64,000 nucleotides of DNA from GCA-2720865 sp047630275 (GTDB taxonomy: Bacteria; Bdellovibrionota; Bacteriovoracia; Bacteriovoracales; Bacteriovoracaceae): positions 744,001 to 808,000 of the forward strand of contig JBLHVN010000001.1 of assembly GCA_047630275.1 (NCBI GenBank). Direction: 5' to 3'. The position numbers and the translations under genes are program-made. The notes beneath the pieces were generated by a model, which was given only the letters and a program-made list of their open reading frames with translations, made no database searches and was not told where the DNA came from. Of the stretch, positions 1 through 10,200 are shown piece by piece. The stretch's first letter is position 1; each line of letters begins with the position of its first letter.

Positions 1-897
1 GCTCATGTTAATTATATGTATGGTGAATCAGTCATCTCTTTTAATTCCTTCGATGGAAAGACTCAGATCATGACTATTTCAGGTGGATGGGATTTCTCAA
101 ACAAATTTGAAAAATATAGAACAACCAGGCTTCAAGAAGGTCAGTTTTCTTTTATCTCTAAAGATTATGAAGGCGGCTCTCCAAGACACCCAACTCCAAT
201 TGGGCAGGGGTCTTTTTCTAAAGTGACTGGACTCTTTGGTGGAGTGAAAAGGCTAAACCAACAAGCTTCTAGAGACTTTCAAGTCCATGCCAATGTTCAA
301 AAGTCTGAATCAACAGGCTTTAAAGTTCCTATGGTTAAACGAGGGATTGCTTCACAAATTGAAGGGGATCAGTTTCCAACAAGAAGTGAAGAAGATAGCA
401 CAGCCCTTATTAGAGAGATTGCAGCAGCCGGAAGTGCTCCTACTACTTCACCTAGCTATAAGCCAACCTTTAAGAAGACTCCTTCGACTACTGAGAAGGA
501 ATCATTTTTAAGATACTATAATTCTAGAGTTTCAAACATGAAGCCAACTAAGAAAGTAAGAAAGAATAGAGTGAATTATAAAAAGAAAAGTGGCGCAAAG
601 ATCTTTGTTTACGGAGCTGACTGGGCCCCGAAAGCTCAAAAGATCTCAGGGGACATCAGAGTGTATGATCCTAAAAGACTTGAAGCAGCTGAAAAGCTAA
701 GTCAAAAACCAGTTGTTAAAAAAGAAGTTAAGCAAAGAGCTCCAGCATCAGTAACAAAAAAGCTAGAAGCTCCAAAAGATGTCTTTGAATCAACTCTTAG
801 AAAAGAGTTTAAGAAGCAAACGCGTCATACTTCTGAGATTAATGACTTGATCAATGAGCTTCAAAGCTACGATCAGGACTATCAACGATCATATTAA
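1..897 (+). CDS. FecR-like domain protein, 3' part only
   Basis: The reading frame is open to the left edge (AHVNY before the first in-window ATG at 16), so the gene most likely starts outside the window. The first 80 residues (YGESVISFNSFDGKT, then LQEGQFSFISKDYEGGS) resemble the beta-rich FecR domain, in which a short repeat ends in a glycine-containing turn. The rest is Lys/Arg/Ser/Thr-rich and low in complexity, with a basic stretch near residues 175-195 and a charged C-terminus, so it is probably extended. I cannot see the N-terminus, so location is unknown; FecR proteins are usually periplasmic or membrane-anchored. The FecR assignment is tentative. Confidence 0.55.
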   Translation, partial: AHVNYMYGESVISFNSFDGKTQIMTISGGWDFSNKFEKYRTTRLQEGQFSFISKDYEGGSPRHPTPIGQGSFSKVTGLFGGVKRLNQQASRDFQVHANVQKSESTGFKVPMVKRGIASQIEGDQFPTRSEEDSTALIREIAAAGSAPTTSPSYKPTFKKTPSTTEKESFLRYYNSRVSNMKPTKKVRKNRVNYKKKSGAKIFVYGADWAPKAQKISGDIRVYDPKRLEAAEKLSQKPVVKKEVKQRAPASVTKKLEAPKDVFESTLRKEFKKQTRHTSEINDLINELQSYDQDYQRSY

Positions 898-905
898 TTC
901 AATTC

Positions 906-930
906 CACTCAGTGCTTAATGCACTGAGTG
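906..930 (+). terminator. possible terminator hairpin after the FecR-like gene
   Basis: A perfect 10-bp stem (cactcagtgc / gcactgagtg) with a 5-base loop lies just after the stop codon. The T run that follows is short and interrupted, so the hairpin is clear but termination is only probable. Confidence 0.55.
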
Positions 931-977
931 ACCAATGCTTTTCCTTCCTTAGATAGACTTATATACATACCTCTTCG

Positions 978-1006
978 TTTACGTAGGCTGCCATTTATCG
1001 TATAAT
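978..1006 (+). promoter_or_regulatory. sigma-70-type promoter of guaB
   Basis: TTTACG at 978-983 and a perfect TATAAT at 1001-1006 are separated by 17 bases, and the guaB ATG follows 24 bases after the -10 box. The -35 box matches the consensus at four of six positions. Confidence 0.6.
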
Positions 1007-1029
1007 TCGAAAAAAGCCTGAGGTTCTCT

Positions 1030-2496
1030 ATGTCCAAGATTTCTGATCAACCCGCACTAACTTATGATGATGTTCTTCTCAAACCTGGATATTCTGAAAT
1101 CCTTCCAAGCGAAGCTATCTTAGAAACCCAGTTCACGAGAAATATCAAAATAAAGATCCCTATTGCATCATCTGCGATGGACACGGTGACCGAGTCTAAG
1201 ACCGCCATTACCATGGCCAAAGAAGGCGGCATAGGCGTTATTCATAAGAACCTCTCTATCGAAGCACAAGCTGCTGAAGTCAAAAAGGTGAAGAAGTTTG
1301 AAGCGGGAATGATCACTGATCCCATCACCATCCACCCTGATGAAACTTTATTTAAATTAGTTGATCTTATTTCAACTCATAAGATTACAGGTGTACCTGT
1401 TGTGGATGAAAATGGGGTTGCCGTTGGAATCTTGACCAGCAGAGATATGCAGTTTGAAAATAACCTAAGTCAAAAAGTAAAAGAAGTGATGACTCCAAAG
1501 GAGCAATTAGTAACAGCTCCAGAAAATATTCCACTTGAAGAGGCCAAGGCCCTTTTACATAAACATAGAATTGAAAAACTTCCCGTTGTAGATAAGGCCG
1601 GAAAATTGAAGGGCCTTATTACTATTAAAGATATTTTAAAAGATATTGATTATCCAAACTCTAGTAAAGATGAGCAGGGCCGCTTAAGATGTGCCGCTGC
1701 CATTGGAGTAGGGGAAAAAGAATTTCAAAGGGCCCTTGCTCTTTGTGAAGCTGGTGTTGACGCAATTGTTGTTGATACGGCTCACGGTCACTCCAAAGGA
1801 GTGATTGAAATGGTTAAAAAGCTAAAGAAAGAAGTTTCTTGCGATATTGTTGCTGGAAACGTTGGGACGGCAGAAGGTTGCCAAGCCTTAGTCGATGCAG
1901 GAGCTGACGCCATCAAGGTTGGAATTGGACCAGGATCAATTTGTACCACGAGAGTTATTTCAGGCATTGGAGTTCCACAGTTAAGTGCACTACTTGATGC
2001 AAGAGATGTTTGTGAAAAAGCTGGGATTCCCTATATCGCTGATGGTGGGATTAAGTACTCTGGAGATATTGTTAAGGCCTTAGCCGCAGGGGCAAAATGT
2101 ATTATGATCGGCTCTCTTTTTGCGGGAACTGATGAAACTCCTGGAGAGATGATTCTCTATCAAGGAAGAAGCTATAAAGTTTATCGAGGAATGGGCTCAA
2201 TCGGTGCCATGGCCCTTGGCTCGAAAGATCGTTATGGGCAAGGCTCAGTTGATGAAATTGGAAAGCTTGTTCCTGAAGGAATTGAAGGACAAGTTCCTTA
2301 TAGAGGAAGCCTTCATTCGAATATTTACCAACTTCTTGGGGGACTTAGATCAGGCATGGGTTATGTCGGAGCTAAAAACCTTAGTGAGCTTAGAGAAAAG
2401 GCTCAGTTTCAAATAATCACCGCTGCTTCATTAAAAGAGAGTCATCCTCACGATGTCATCATTACTAAAGAAGCGCCAAATTACTCAATCAGTTAA
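1030..2496 (+). CDS. guaB: inosine-5'-monophosphate dehydrogenase
   Basis: Oxidises IMP to XMP with NAD+, the first committed step of guanine nucleotide synthesis, in the cytoplasm. The 488-residue length is normal. The N-terminal part (LTYDDVLLKPGYSEILP) begins the TIM barrel. A tandem CBS pair occupies roughly residues 90-205 (TGVPVVDENG, EKLPVVDKAG). The barrel resumes with the catalytic loop GPGSICTTRVISG carrying the active-site Cys, then the IMP-binding ADGGIKYSGD and the flap region with YRGMGS. GAGG lies 7 bases before the ATG and a good promoter is present. guaA follows 10 bases downstream, so the two enzymes from IMP to GMP form an operon. Confidence 0.97.
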   Translation: MSKISDQPALTYDDVLLKPGYSEILPSEAILETQFTRNIKIKIPIASSAMDTVTESKTAITMAKEGGIGVIHKNLSIEAQAAEVKKVKKFEAGMITDPITIHPDETLFKLVDLISTHKITGVPVVDENGVAVGILTSRDMQFENNLSQKVKEVMTPKEQLVTAPENIPLEEAKALLHKHRIEKLPVVDKAGKLKGLITIKDILKDIDYPNSSKDEQGRLRCAAAIGVGEKEFQRALALCEAGVDAIVVDTAHGHSKGVIEMVKKLKKEVSCDIVAGNVGTAEGCQALVDAGADAIKVGIGPGSICTTRVISGIGVPQLSALLDARDVCEKAGIPYIADGGIKYSGDIVKALAAGAKCIMIGSLFAGTDETPGEMILYQGRSYKVYRGMGSIGAMALGSKDRYGQGSVDEIGKLVPEGIEGQVPYRGSLHSNIYQLLGGLRSGMGYVGAKNLSELREKAQFQIITAASLKESHPHDVIITKEAPNYSIS

Positions 2497-2506
2497 GGGT
2501 AGAATT

Positions 2507-4063
2507 ATGGATCAACAGGATCGCCTGATTTGGATTATAGACTTTGGGTCTCAGTACACTCAACTGATTACAAGAAAGTCTAGAGAGCTAGGTTTCTCTA
2601 GTGAAATCATTACATTAAAAGAGTCACGAAAAAGAATTGAGGAAGGCTTAAGACCAAAAGCCATCGTTTTATCAGGGGGGCCTATGAGCGTCTCTGAAGA
2701 TGAAAATGATTATAATTTCTTAATTGGTCTTGATGAACTTCCTACTCTTGGAATTTGTTATGGCATGCAATTGATGGCCAAGCATTGGGATGGAGAAGTT
2801 CAAAAAGGCCTTCAAGGTGAGTATGGTCATGCCAAGCTTCACTTTGAAGGAGATAAAATTCCTGGTTGTCCAGCAGAGTTTAATGTTTGGATGAGTCACT
2901 TTGATCATGTCGTTAAAGCTCCTAAAGACTTCAAAACTATTCTTATGAGCAAGAATAATATTATTGCTGGAATTCAGCATGAGTCTAAGCCTTACCTGGC
3001 CCTTCAGTTTCATCCTGAAGTTGAGCATTCAGAACATGGAAAAGATATTCTCCGTTACTTTTATGAAGACATAGCAAACTTAAAAAGTGATTGGTCTGCG
3101 GAGACCATGCTTGTTGAAGCTAAAGAATTGGCCTCTAGTGTTGGGGATGAGTATGTTTTATGCGCTTTCTCTGGGGGCGTTGACTCTCTTGTTGCGGCCA
3201 CACTTTGTCATGAAGTTCTTGGAGATAAGGTTCATTGCTTCTTCGTTGATAATGGGCTTTTAAGACCTCAAGACTATCATCATATTGAACTTCTAAAAAA
3301 AGAGACCCCTCTTAATATTGAAGTTCTAGATTGCAAAGAACTCTTCCTTTCAAAACTTGATGGTGAAGGGGACCCTGAAACAAAAAGAAAGATTATCGGG
3401 ACTACTTTTATTGAAGTCTTTGAGAAGAAGGTTCATGAGTACGAAGCCTCTCATAATATTGAATTTAAGTACCTTCTTCAAGGAACTCTTTATCCTGATG
3501 TGATTGAATCTCTCTCTCCCCACGATGAAGATGGAAAGAGTTCGACGATTAAGTCTCATCATAATGTTGGAGGGCTCCCTGAAAGGATGAACCTCAAGCT
3601 TCTTGAACCGCTTAGGTTTTTATTTAAAGATGAAGTTAGAGTGATGGGAGAGCAGCTAGGATTAAAGCATGAATGGGTGCACCGTCATCCTTTCCCTGGT
3701 CCTGGTATCGGAATTAGAATCTTAGGCAAGATCGATAAAAAATCTATTGTTAAGGTTCAAGAATCAGATCAAATTCTATTTGAAGAAATGCATAACCTAG
3801 ATGTTTATAATTCAGTCTGGCAGGCCTTTACGGTTCTTCTACCTGTTAACACAGTAGGAGTTAAAGGCGACGCCCGTGCTTATGAACAAGTGATCTGTCT
3901 TCGACTTGTGAACTCAACTGATGGAATGACAGCTGAGTGGTCAGATGTTCCCCGGAAGTTTTTATCTAAGGTCTCTTCTCGAATCACTAATGAAGTGGCG
4001 GGAATTACAAGAGTTGTTCTTGATATAACAAGTAAGCCTCCTGGCACCATTGAATGGGAATAA
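2507..4063 (+). CDS. guaA: GMP synthase (glutamine-hydrolysing)
   Basis: Converts XMP to GMP using ATP and glutamine ammonia. The start chosen is the ATG at 2507 (MDQQDRLIWI), ten bases after the guaB stop and preceded by AAGGGTAG; a longer frame from 2453 would overlap guaB. This gives 518 residues, the usual length. The N-terminal glutaminase has nucleophile Cys84 in GICYGMQLM and the His/Glu pair in LQFHPEVEHSEHG. The ATP-pyrophosphatase domain has the P-loop FSGGVDSLVA. The C-terminal dimerisation domain ends in the conserved DITSKPPGTIEWE. It forms an operon with guaB. Confidence 0.97.
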   Translation: MDQQDRLIWIIDFGSQYTQLITRKSRELGFSSEIITLKESRKRIEEGLRPKAIVLSGGPMSVSEDENDYNFLIGLDELPTLGICYGMQLMAKHWDGEVQKGLQGEYGHAKLHFEGDKIPGCPAEFNVWMSHFDHVVKAPKDFKTILMSKNNIIAGIQHESKPYLALQFHPEVEHSEHGKDILRYFYEDIANLKSDWSAETMLVEAKELASSVGDEYVLCAFSGGVDSLVAATLCHEVLGDKVHCFFVDNGLLRPQDYHHIELLKKETPLNIEVLDCKELFLSKLDGEGDPETKRKIIGTTFIEVFEKKVHEYEASHNIEFKYLLQGTLYPDVIESLSPHDEDGKSSTIKSHHNVGGLPERMNLKLLEPLRFLFKDEVRVMGEQLGLKHEWVHRHPFPGPGIGIRILGKIDKKSIVKVQESDQILFEEMHNLDVYNSVWQAFTVLLPVNTVGVKGDARAYEQVICLRLVNSTDGMTAEWSDVPRKFLSKVSSRITNEVAGITRVVLDITSKPPGTIEWE

Positions 4064-4147
4064 TCCTTTAATTATAGCTAGATAGGAACGCAACTTTCTC
4101 ATTTTTCACTTCGTAATACCTGTAGGATCGAATACCTGGAGGTAATT

Positions 4148-4426
4148 ATGAAGTTCATCCTTTTTTTCTCATTACTTTTAAGCCCCTTTGTCTTTGCTGA
4201 AGAGAACCCTCATAAAGAAGAACGCTTTAAGAAGGTTAAAGAATTGGCCATGGAAAGGATCAGTTCAAAGATGAGCCTTTTAGAAAAGAACAAAGCTTGT
4301 GTAAGTTCAGCTAGTACTAGGGAAGAATTAAAGAGCTGCCGTAAAGCAGGAAAAGAAAATAGGCTTCAGCTAAAGGAAGAATTTAAAGCTAAGCGAATGG
4401 CCTTTAAGAACTCAAAGAAAAAATGA
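4148..4426 (+). CDS. small secreted Lys/Glu-rich protein of unknown function
   Basis: 92 residues. A clear signal peptide (MKFILFFSLLLSPFVFA, cut after FAE or FA) precedes a mature part of about 75 residues that is almost wholly charged and probably helical, with two cysteines (in KACVSSAS and KSCRKAG) that could form a disulfide. GGAGGT sits at good distance before the ATG. It follows guaA by 84 bases and ends in a strong hairpin. I do not recognise the family; helical periplasmic proteins of this size and composition are sometimes metal or stress binders, but nothing here shows that. Confidence 0.75.
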   Translation: MKFILFFSLLLSPFVFAEENPHKEERFKKVKELAMERISSKMSLLEKNKACVSSASTREELKSCRKAGKENRLQLKEEFKAKRMAFKNSKKK

Positions 4427-4434
4427 TTGATAGG

Positions 4435-4460
4435 GCCCTCTTGAAAGAGAGGGCTTTATA
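4435..4460. terminator. terminator hairpin between convergent genes
   Basis: gccctct / agagggc (4435-4441 and 4448-4454) with a 6-base loop, followed by TTTATA. It lies between the ends of a plus-strand and a minus-strand gene and may serve both. Confidence 0.75.
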
Positions 4461-5352
4461 TAAGGGCAACTTGTTCAAATTTTTGAGACTTCTTCTCTTT
4501 TTTTACTCTATGTTGAAGAACTTCATTCTTAACAAAATGATCTTTATGAGTGTGGATAACAAAGAAGCTCATCTCAGGATACTTTCTCTTAAGCCACTTC
4601 ATCTCTTCCATTATCAACTCTACATTATGAGGATCATCATCACTCATTCCAAAACGATGATGAGGGCTATAACCATAGACGCGGATAGCTTCTTCCACAG
4701 ACTCTCTAATGGCCCCACGTTTTAACTCAGCGATAGAGCTCTTAAGCTCTTTATCTCCTAGAGCAATCCGGACTTCATTATTACTAACAGGGTAAATAGA
4801 AAGGAAGTTTGGATGATTCGGAAGATGACCTTCACTTACCATTAACTTTACGCCTTCTTCAATTGTAGAGGCGTCATGACCACGGGCCGTGATAACACTC
4901 ATAGGACGGTGATTAAAAGTAGCATGGTAAAAACAATTCCAGCTAGGAGCTTTCCAGTCATATTCAGCATTTTGAATGGCCTTGGCCACATCCTGAACAA
5001 AGGTTTGTTTCTTTCTAACAATCTTATCAAGAAGACCAAAGTTATGATCCCTGAAGTAACGAAAGCTTCCTTTGATATCATCAAAGTTTAAAAAATAATC
5101 AGCATAAGGACCACTTGATCCTATCCTTTTATTTTCCTGAGCAAATTCCCCAGAGCCTACAAAGACTTCAGCATTCGTTTTTTTATGAAAGAGGACGATA
5201 GGAGTTGAAAGGTAGACCACGTTATCGTCGAAGTCGAAGAAATAGAAGCTCTTCCCACCAAGGTGGTGGTTGCGATCTTTCTCTTTAGGTCTCCCAAAAC
5301 TAAACTCTAGCTGGGACTTTATGACCTCTCGGCTTTTCTTACCAATGACCAT
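4456..5352 (-). CDS. HAD-superfamily-like protein, function unknown
   Basis: 298 residues, no signal peptide, so cytoplasmic. Three HAD-like motifs can be placed in order: motif I near residue 40 (YFFDFDDNVVYL, a DxD pattern), motif II as SVITARGHD near residue 155, and an acidic motif IV as GMSDDDPHNVEL near residue 240. This suggests a phosphatase or nucleotidase-type fold; the spacing between motifs is wide, leaving room for a cap insert of over 100 residues. GGAG precedes the ATG. It is divergent from the PhoX-like phosphatase gene. The substrate cannot be read from the sequence, and the assignment rests on motifs only. Confidence 0.75.
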   Translation of the reverse strand: MVIGKKSREVIKSQLEFSFGRPKEKDRNHHLGGKSFYFFDFDDNVVYLSTPIVLFHKKTNAEVFVGSGEFAQENKRIGSSGPYADYFLNFDDIKGSFRYFRDHNFGLLDKIVRKKQTFVQDVAKAIQNAEYDWKAPSWNCFYHATFNHRPMSVITARGHDASTIEEGVKLMVSEGHLPNHPNFLSIYPVSNNEVRIALGDKELKSSIAELKRGAIRESVEEAIRVYGYSPHHRFGMSDDDPHNVELIMEEMKWLKRKYPEMSFFVIHTHKDHFVKNEVLQHRVKKEKKSQKFEQVALI

Positions 5353-5512
5353 TATGACTCCGTTTGACGAAATGCATTATCTCGTAAAATCGGGATCTTG
5401 GCAATGGAAGTGAAAAATAGTGAGGCTTTGGGAACTAACTGGTTTTTAACATTGATTCCCTAGTAAAATCAGGGGGATAAAAGTAGGATTAGGGGAATCA
5501 AAAGGAGAAATT

Positions 5513-7126
5513 ATGAGTGATTTAACCCGTAGAGGCTTTGTTCAATTCTTAACTGGCGCTTCCGTCTTGGCCTTGAAGGCAGGAGCTATTGGATCACTCC
5601 TTCCTATGAGTTCGTGCTCAACTTATAAGAATCTTAAGAAACTTCCCTTTATTCCCATGTCTCCAGTTCAAAGTGATGAGCTTGAAACTGTGCAAGGTAT
5701 GAACTTTCATATCATGGCCCGATGGGATGATATTATAAATTCTAATGGGGATCGTTATGGTTTTAATAACGACTTCACATCAAGTGTCCCTTTTGAAGGA
5801 AAGATGGATGAGTCCATTCTTTGGGTCAACCATGAATACCTCTACCCAAATATGTTCCATAACAGAGATGTTTCCTATGCTGGGAGACGTTCAAGAGAAG
5901 AGATCATTAAAGAGATGAAGGCCCTAGGCGGATCTTTATTAAAGATTAAGAAATCAAAAGATGGACTGTGGAATATAGAAAAAGATTCTAAGTACAATAG
6001 AAGAGTTGATGGTCAGTCGGCCATTCCTTTGATCGCGGATCGCAAGATCTCTGGTCACAGCATAGCTATTGGTACTCATGGAAACTGCGCCGGAGGACTC
6101 ACTCCTTGGGGAAGTTTCTTAACTTGCGAAGAAGGTTATATGCTCCACTTTACTGAGAGAAACAGTAAGGGGGAAATCATTCAGAAACCGCCCTTTAATT
6201 GGGAGCAACATTTCAAGCACCCAGGTGAGCATTATGGCTGGGTAGTTGAAGTTGAGGCCTTAACTGGTAAGGCAAAAAAACTCACGGCCTTAGGTCGTTT
6301 CTCTCATGAATGCGCCACCTGTGTCTTAGACAAAGACGGAAAGACGGTGGTTTATTCTGGGGATGATAAAGAAGGGGAACATATTTATAAGTTCATTTCT
6401 GATAAAAAAGGAAGCCTTGAGACCGGTGAACTTTTTGTCGCTGATATTGTTAATGGGAAATGGATTAGCTTAGACATTAATAAACAAGAAAAATTAAAAG
6501 AAGCTTTTAAAGATCAAACGGAAGTTCTCACTTTTTGTAGAGAGGCTTCTAAGCTTGTAGGGGCCACTCCATGTGATCGTCCTGAAGACATCGTCATCAA
6601 TCCCCATAATGGAGATGTCCTTGTGACGCTTACAAATAATAAATCAAAAGGAAATTTTCATGGATCAATCCTTAAGATCTCTGAAAAAGATTCTTATTCT
6701 GGAATGAACTTCAGTGCTTCAGACTTTATGGTTGGGGGAGTTACTAATAAGTTCGCTTGCCCAGATAATATTGAGTTTGATAAAAATGGAAACCTTTGGC
6801 TTTGTTCTGATATGTCTGGCAGTGATATGAATCGAAAGGCTCCTTATCTTCCTTTTAAAAATAATGGTCTCTTCTTTATTCCACTAAGTGGGGATCTTGC
6901 TGGAACTGTGCATCAAGTGGCCTCGGCCCCAACGGATGCTGAGTTCACTGGGATTAGTTTTTCTCCAGATGGAAAAAGCATGTTTTGCTCTGTGCAGCAC
7001 CCCGGAGAGAAGTCCAAGAGTATGAAATCCTTAAGAAGTCATTGGCCTGATGGCGGAAACTCCCTCCCGCGCTCATCACTCGTTCAGTTTTATGGGCCTG
7101 TTATCGACGAACTTTTAGGCAGTTAA
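5513..7126 (+). CDS. PhoX-family (DUF839) secreted phosphatase
   Basis: 537 residues. The N-terminus has a twin-arginine signal (RRGFVQFLTGAS) followed by a hydrophobic stretch and a cysteine (MSSC), so Tat export, perhaps with lipidation, is likely. The body carries hallmarks of the PhoX/DUF839 beta-propeller phosphatases: TPWGSFLTCEEG near residue 200, the FSHECATC segment near 265, and the late NIEFDKNGNLWLCSDMSG. Known PhoX enzymes bind Ca and Fe cofactors and release phosphate from organic phosphoesters outside the cytoplasm. AAAGGAGA precedes the ATG. An imperfect inverted repeat (gattcccta at 5453, taggggaatc at 5490) lies in the upstream region. No Pho-box was identified with confidence. 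Confidence 0.85.
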   Translation: MSDLTRRGFVQFLTGASVLALKAGAIGSLLPMSSCSTYKNLKKLPFIPMSPVQSDELETVQGMNFHIMARWDDIINSNGDRYGFNNDFTSSVPFEGKMDESILWVNHEYLYPNMFHNRDVSYAGRRSREEIIKEMKALGGSLLKIKKSKDGLWNIEKDSKYNRRVDGQSAIPLIADRKISGHSIAIGTHGNCAGGLTPWGSFLTCEEGYMLHFTERNSKGEIIQKPPFNWEQHFKHPGEHYGWVVEVEALTGKAKKLTALGRFSHECATCVLDKDGKTVVYSGDDKEGEHIYKFISDKKGSLETGELFVADIVNGKWISLDINKQEKLKEAFKDQTEVLTFCREASKLVGATPCDRPEDIVINPHNGDVLVTLTNNKSKGNFHGSILKISEKDSYSGMNFSASDFMVGGVTNKFACPDNIEFDKNGNLWLCSDMSGSDMNRKAPYLPFKNNGLFFIPLSGDLAGTVHQVASAPTDAEFTGISFSPDGKSMFCSVQHPGEKSKSMKSLRSHWPDGGNSLPRSSLVQFYGPVIDELLGS

Positions 7127-7250
7127 GAAGGGAACTTACATTATCTAACTGGTCGTAATTATAGGGGTTTTTGCCAAAAGCAAAACTGACGGATTGTGAA
7201 AAATAATATAGTCTTTTACTCAATACACACAAGACTGAGAGAGACATTTA

Positions 7251-10200
7251 ATGACTGAAATTACTTCCATTCGGGAAAGCCAACCCGACTCGTTTGTACA
7301 CCTGCATTTACATACCCAGTACTCTCTTCTTGATGGTGCTATCCGTTTACCTGATCTCATCGAAAGAGCAACTGAACTTGGTGTTCCTGCTATTGCGCAA
7401 ACAGATCATGGCAATATGTTTGGGGCTATTGATTTTTATAAGCGTTGTAAAAGTGCTGGTATTAAACCCATCCTAGGATCAGAAATATATTTTACTCCTG
7501 GCTCTCGCTTTGACCGAAAGGCCGCCAAAAGAAATAAATCAGTAAGTTCTCAAGATGAAGAAGAGTCTTCAAGACAGATTCATCATCTTATTTTATTGGC
7601 CAAAAATAATACGGGATATCAAAACTTATGTAAGCTTCTCTCTCATGCTTATCTTGAAGGATTCTATTATAAGCCTCGGGCTGACCTTGATCTGTTAAAA
7701 GAATATGGTGAAGGTCTTATTTGTACCACGGCTTGTTTAAAAGGTGAGGTTGGTTATAACTTCTTTACTGGTCAAGATGAAAGGGCCGTCAAAGCCGTTA
7801 CCAAATTACATGATCTTTTTGGTGATGACTTTTATTTAGAGATTCAAGAAAATGGAATCCCTGAACAAAAAATTGTTAATGAAAAAGTAATCGCATACGC
7901 TAAAGAAAATAATATTAATATAGTGGCGACAAACGACGCCCACTATATGACACCTGAAGATGCTACGGCTCAAGAAGTTCTCCTTTGTGTTCAAACCGGG
8001 AAGACTTACGCAGACGAAAATAGAATGAGGATGACCTCTCGTGAGTTCTATTTTAAGACTCCTGAAGAAATGAGAGAGGCTTTTAGTCATATCCCTGAAG
8101 CCTGTGACAACACCCTTGTCATTGCTGATAAATGTAACGTGGAGCTTAACTGGACTGATGAAGATGGAAATCAGATCTATCATCTACCAGACTTTCCCAT
8201 TGAAACTGATGAAACAACGGATGATTACTTTAGAAGACTCTCACTTGAAGGTCTTGAAGAGCGCTTCGCTGGTCCACAATTTGCTAAGATTCGCCTAGAA
8301 GAAAACTGGGAAACAGATAAACAAAATTATTACGATCGATTGACTGAAGAAGTTGAAATGATCATTAAAATGGGGTTCCCTGGTTACTTCTTAATCGTTG
8401 GTGACTTTATCAAGTGGTCTAAGGACAACGGTATTCCAGTTGGTCCTGGTAGGGGTTCTGGTGCAGGTTCACTTGTGGCCTACTCATTAGGGATTACTAA
8501 TATAAACCCGCTTCCCTATAACCTCCTCTTTGAAAGATTTATTAACCCTGAACGTATTTCTATGCCTGATTTTGATGTTGATTTTTGTCAATTCGGTCGG
8601 CCTAAAGTTATTGAATATGTCACAAAGAAATATGGCGAAGATAATGTTGGTCAGATTATTACCTTTGGTAAGCTTCAGGCCAAGGCTGTTATCAAAGATG
8701 TCTCCCGAGTTTTTGGGCTTTCTTTTTCTGAATCAGATGTCTTATCAAAATTGATTCCTGACGAGCTTGGGATATCTCTTGGTAAGGCCCTAGAGATGGA
8801 GCCTAAGTTTGGAGAGCTAATGGAAACGGATCCTAAGATCCGTCAGATTATTACCATCGCTCTAAGACTCGAAGGACTTTATCGCCATGCTGGTATTCAT
8901 GCGGCGGGAGTTATTATTACCAACAAGCCTCTTGTTGAGTACTGTCCACTCTTTAAAGGGTCAAAGGGAGAGAAGGTTGTTCAATTTGATAAAGACTTCT
9001 CTGAAGATATTGGCCTTGTTAAATTTGACTTCCTTGGACTAAAAACCCTAACCGTCATTGATCATGCGGCTAAGTTCATTCAAAGAGATCATGATGCTGA
9101 CTTTGATATTGAAGAGATTGATATCGAAGACAGTAAAGTCTATGACTATATTTCTGATGGAAACTCTATCGGGGTCTTCCAACTTGAATCTTCAGGGATG
9201 ATTGATCTTTGTAAAAGGATTAAGCCTGGAACTCTCGATGATATCACCGCCATCAATGCCCTCTATAGACCAGGTCCATTGAACTCGGGAATGGTTGATG
9301 ACTTTATTGATATTAAACATAAAAGAAAGACTGAATCTTATCCCTTTCCTGAATTAGAGCCAGTCCTAAAAGATACCTACGGGGTTATTGTCTATCAAGA
9401 GCAGGTGATGAAGATTGCTCAGGTTCTGGCGGGCTATTCTCTAGGGCAAGCGGATATTCTCCGTAAGGCCATGGGGAAAAAGAAGATCAGTCTAATTGAA
9501 GAGCATAGGGCCATCTTTTTAAAAGGGGCTGATGAGAGAGGCTTTGATCAAAAGAAAGCCGATGAACTCTACCAGCTTATGGCCAACTTTGCTGAATACG
9601 GATTCAACAAGTCCCACGCTGTGGCCTATGCCTTGATTGCTTATCAAACAGCTTTCTTAAAGCATTATTACCCGGCCTGCTTCTTCGCCGCTCTTTTATC
9701 AACTGAATTATCAAATGTTGATAAAGTGACGGCCTATATTAACGATGCGAAAAATTATGATATTGAAGTTCTTCCTCCTGATGTCAACGAATCGCTCTGG
9801 CTTTTTAATGTTGTTGGAAAGAATATTCGTTTTGGACTAGGGGCTGTTAAAAACGTGGGTGAATCCGCTGTTGGCTCTCTTATTGCTGAAAGAGAAAAGA
9901 ATGGAGAGTTCAAGGGCTTTATTGATTTTTGTCAAAGAGTTGATCTAAAAGTCATTAATAAAAGAATGATCGAATCCCTCATCAAAGTTGGTGGTTTCGA
10001 TGGTTGTGAGCGCATGAATAGAAAGACCCTGCTTGAAAGCATGGAACTCATCATTGCTTACGCTCAAAAGAAACAAGAAGAAAAGGCCTTAGGGCAAGTC
10101 TCTCTCTTTGGGGTGGAGGAAAGTGATCCTTCAACGACTATGGAGCGCCTTGATATTCAAGAGATCGCGGATTTTGATGACCGTGAGAAGCTCGGTTATG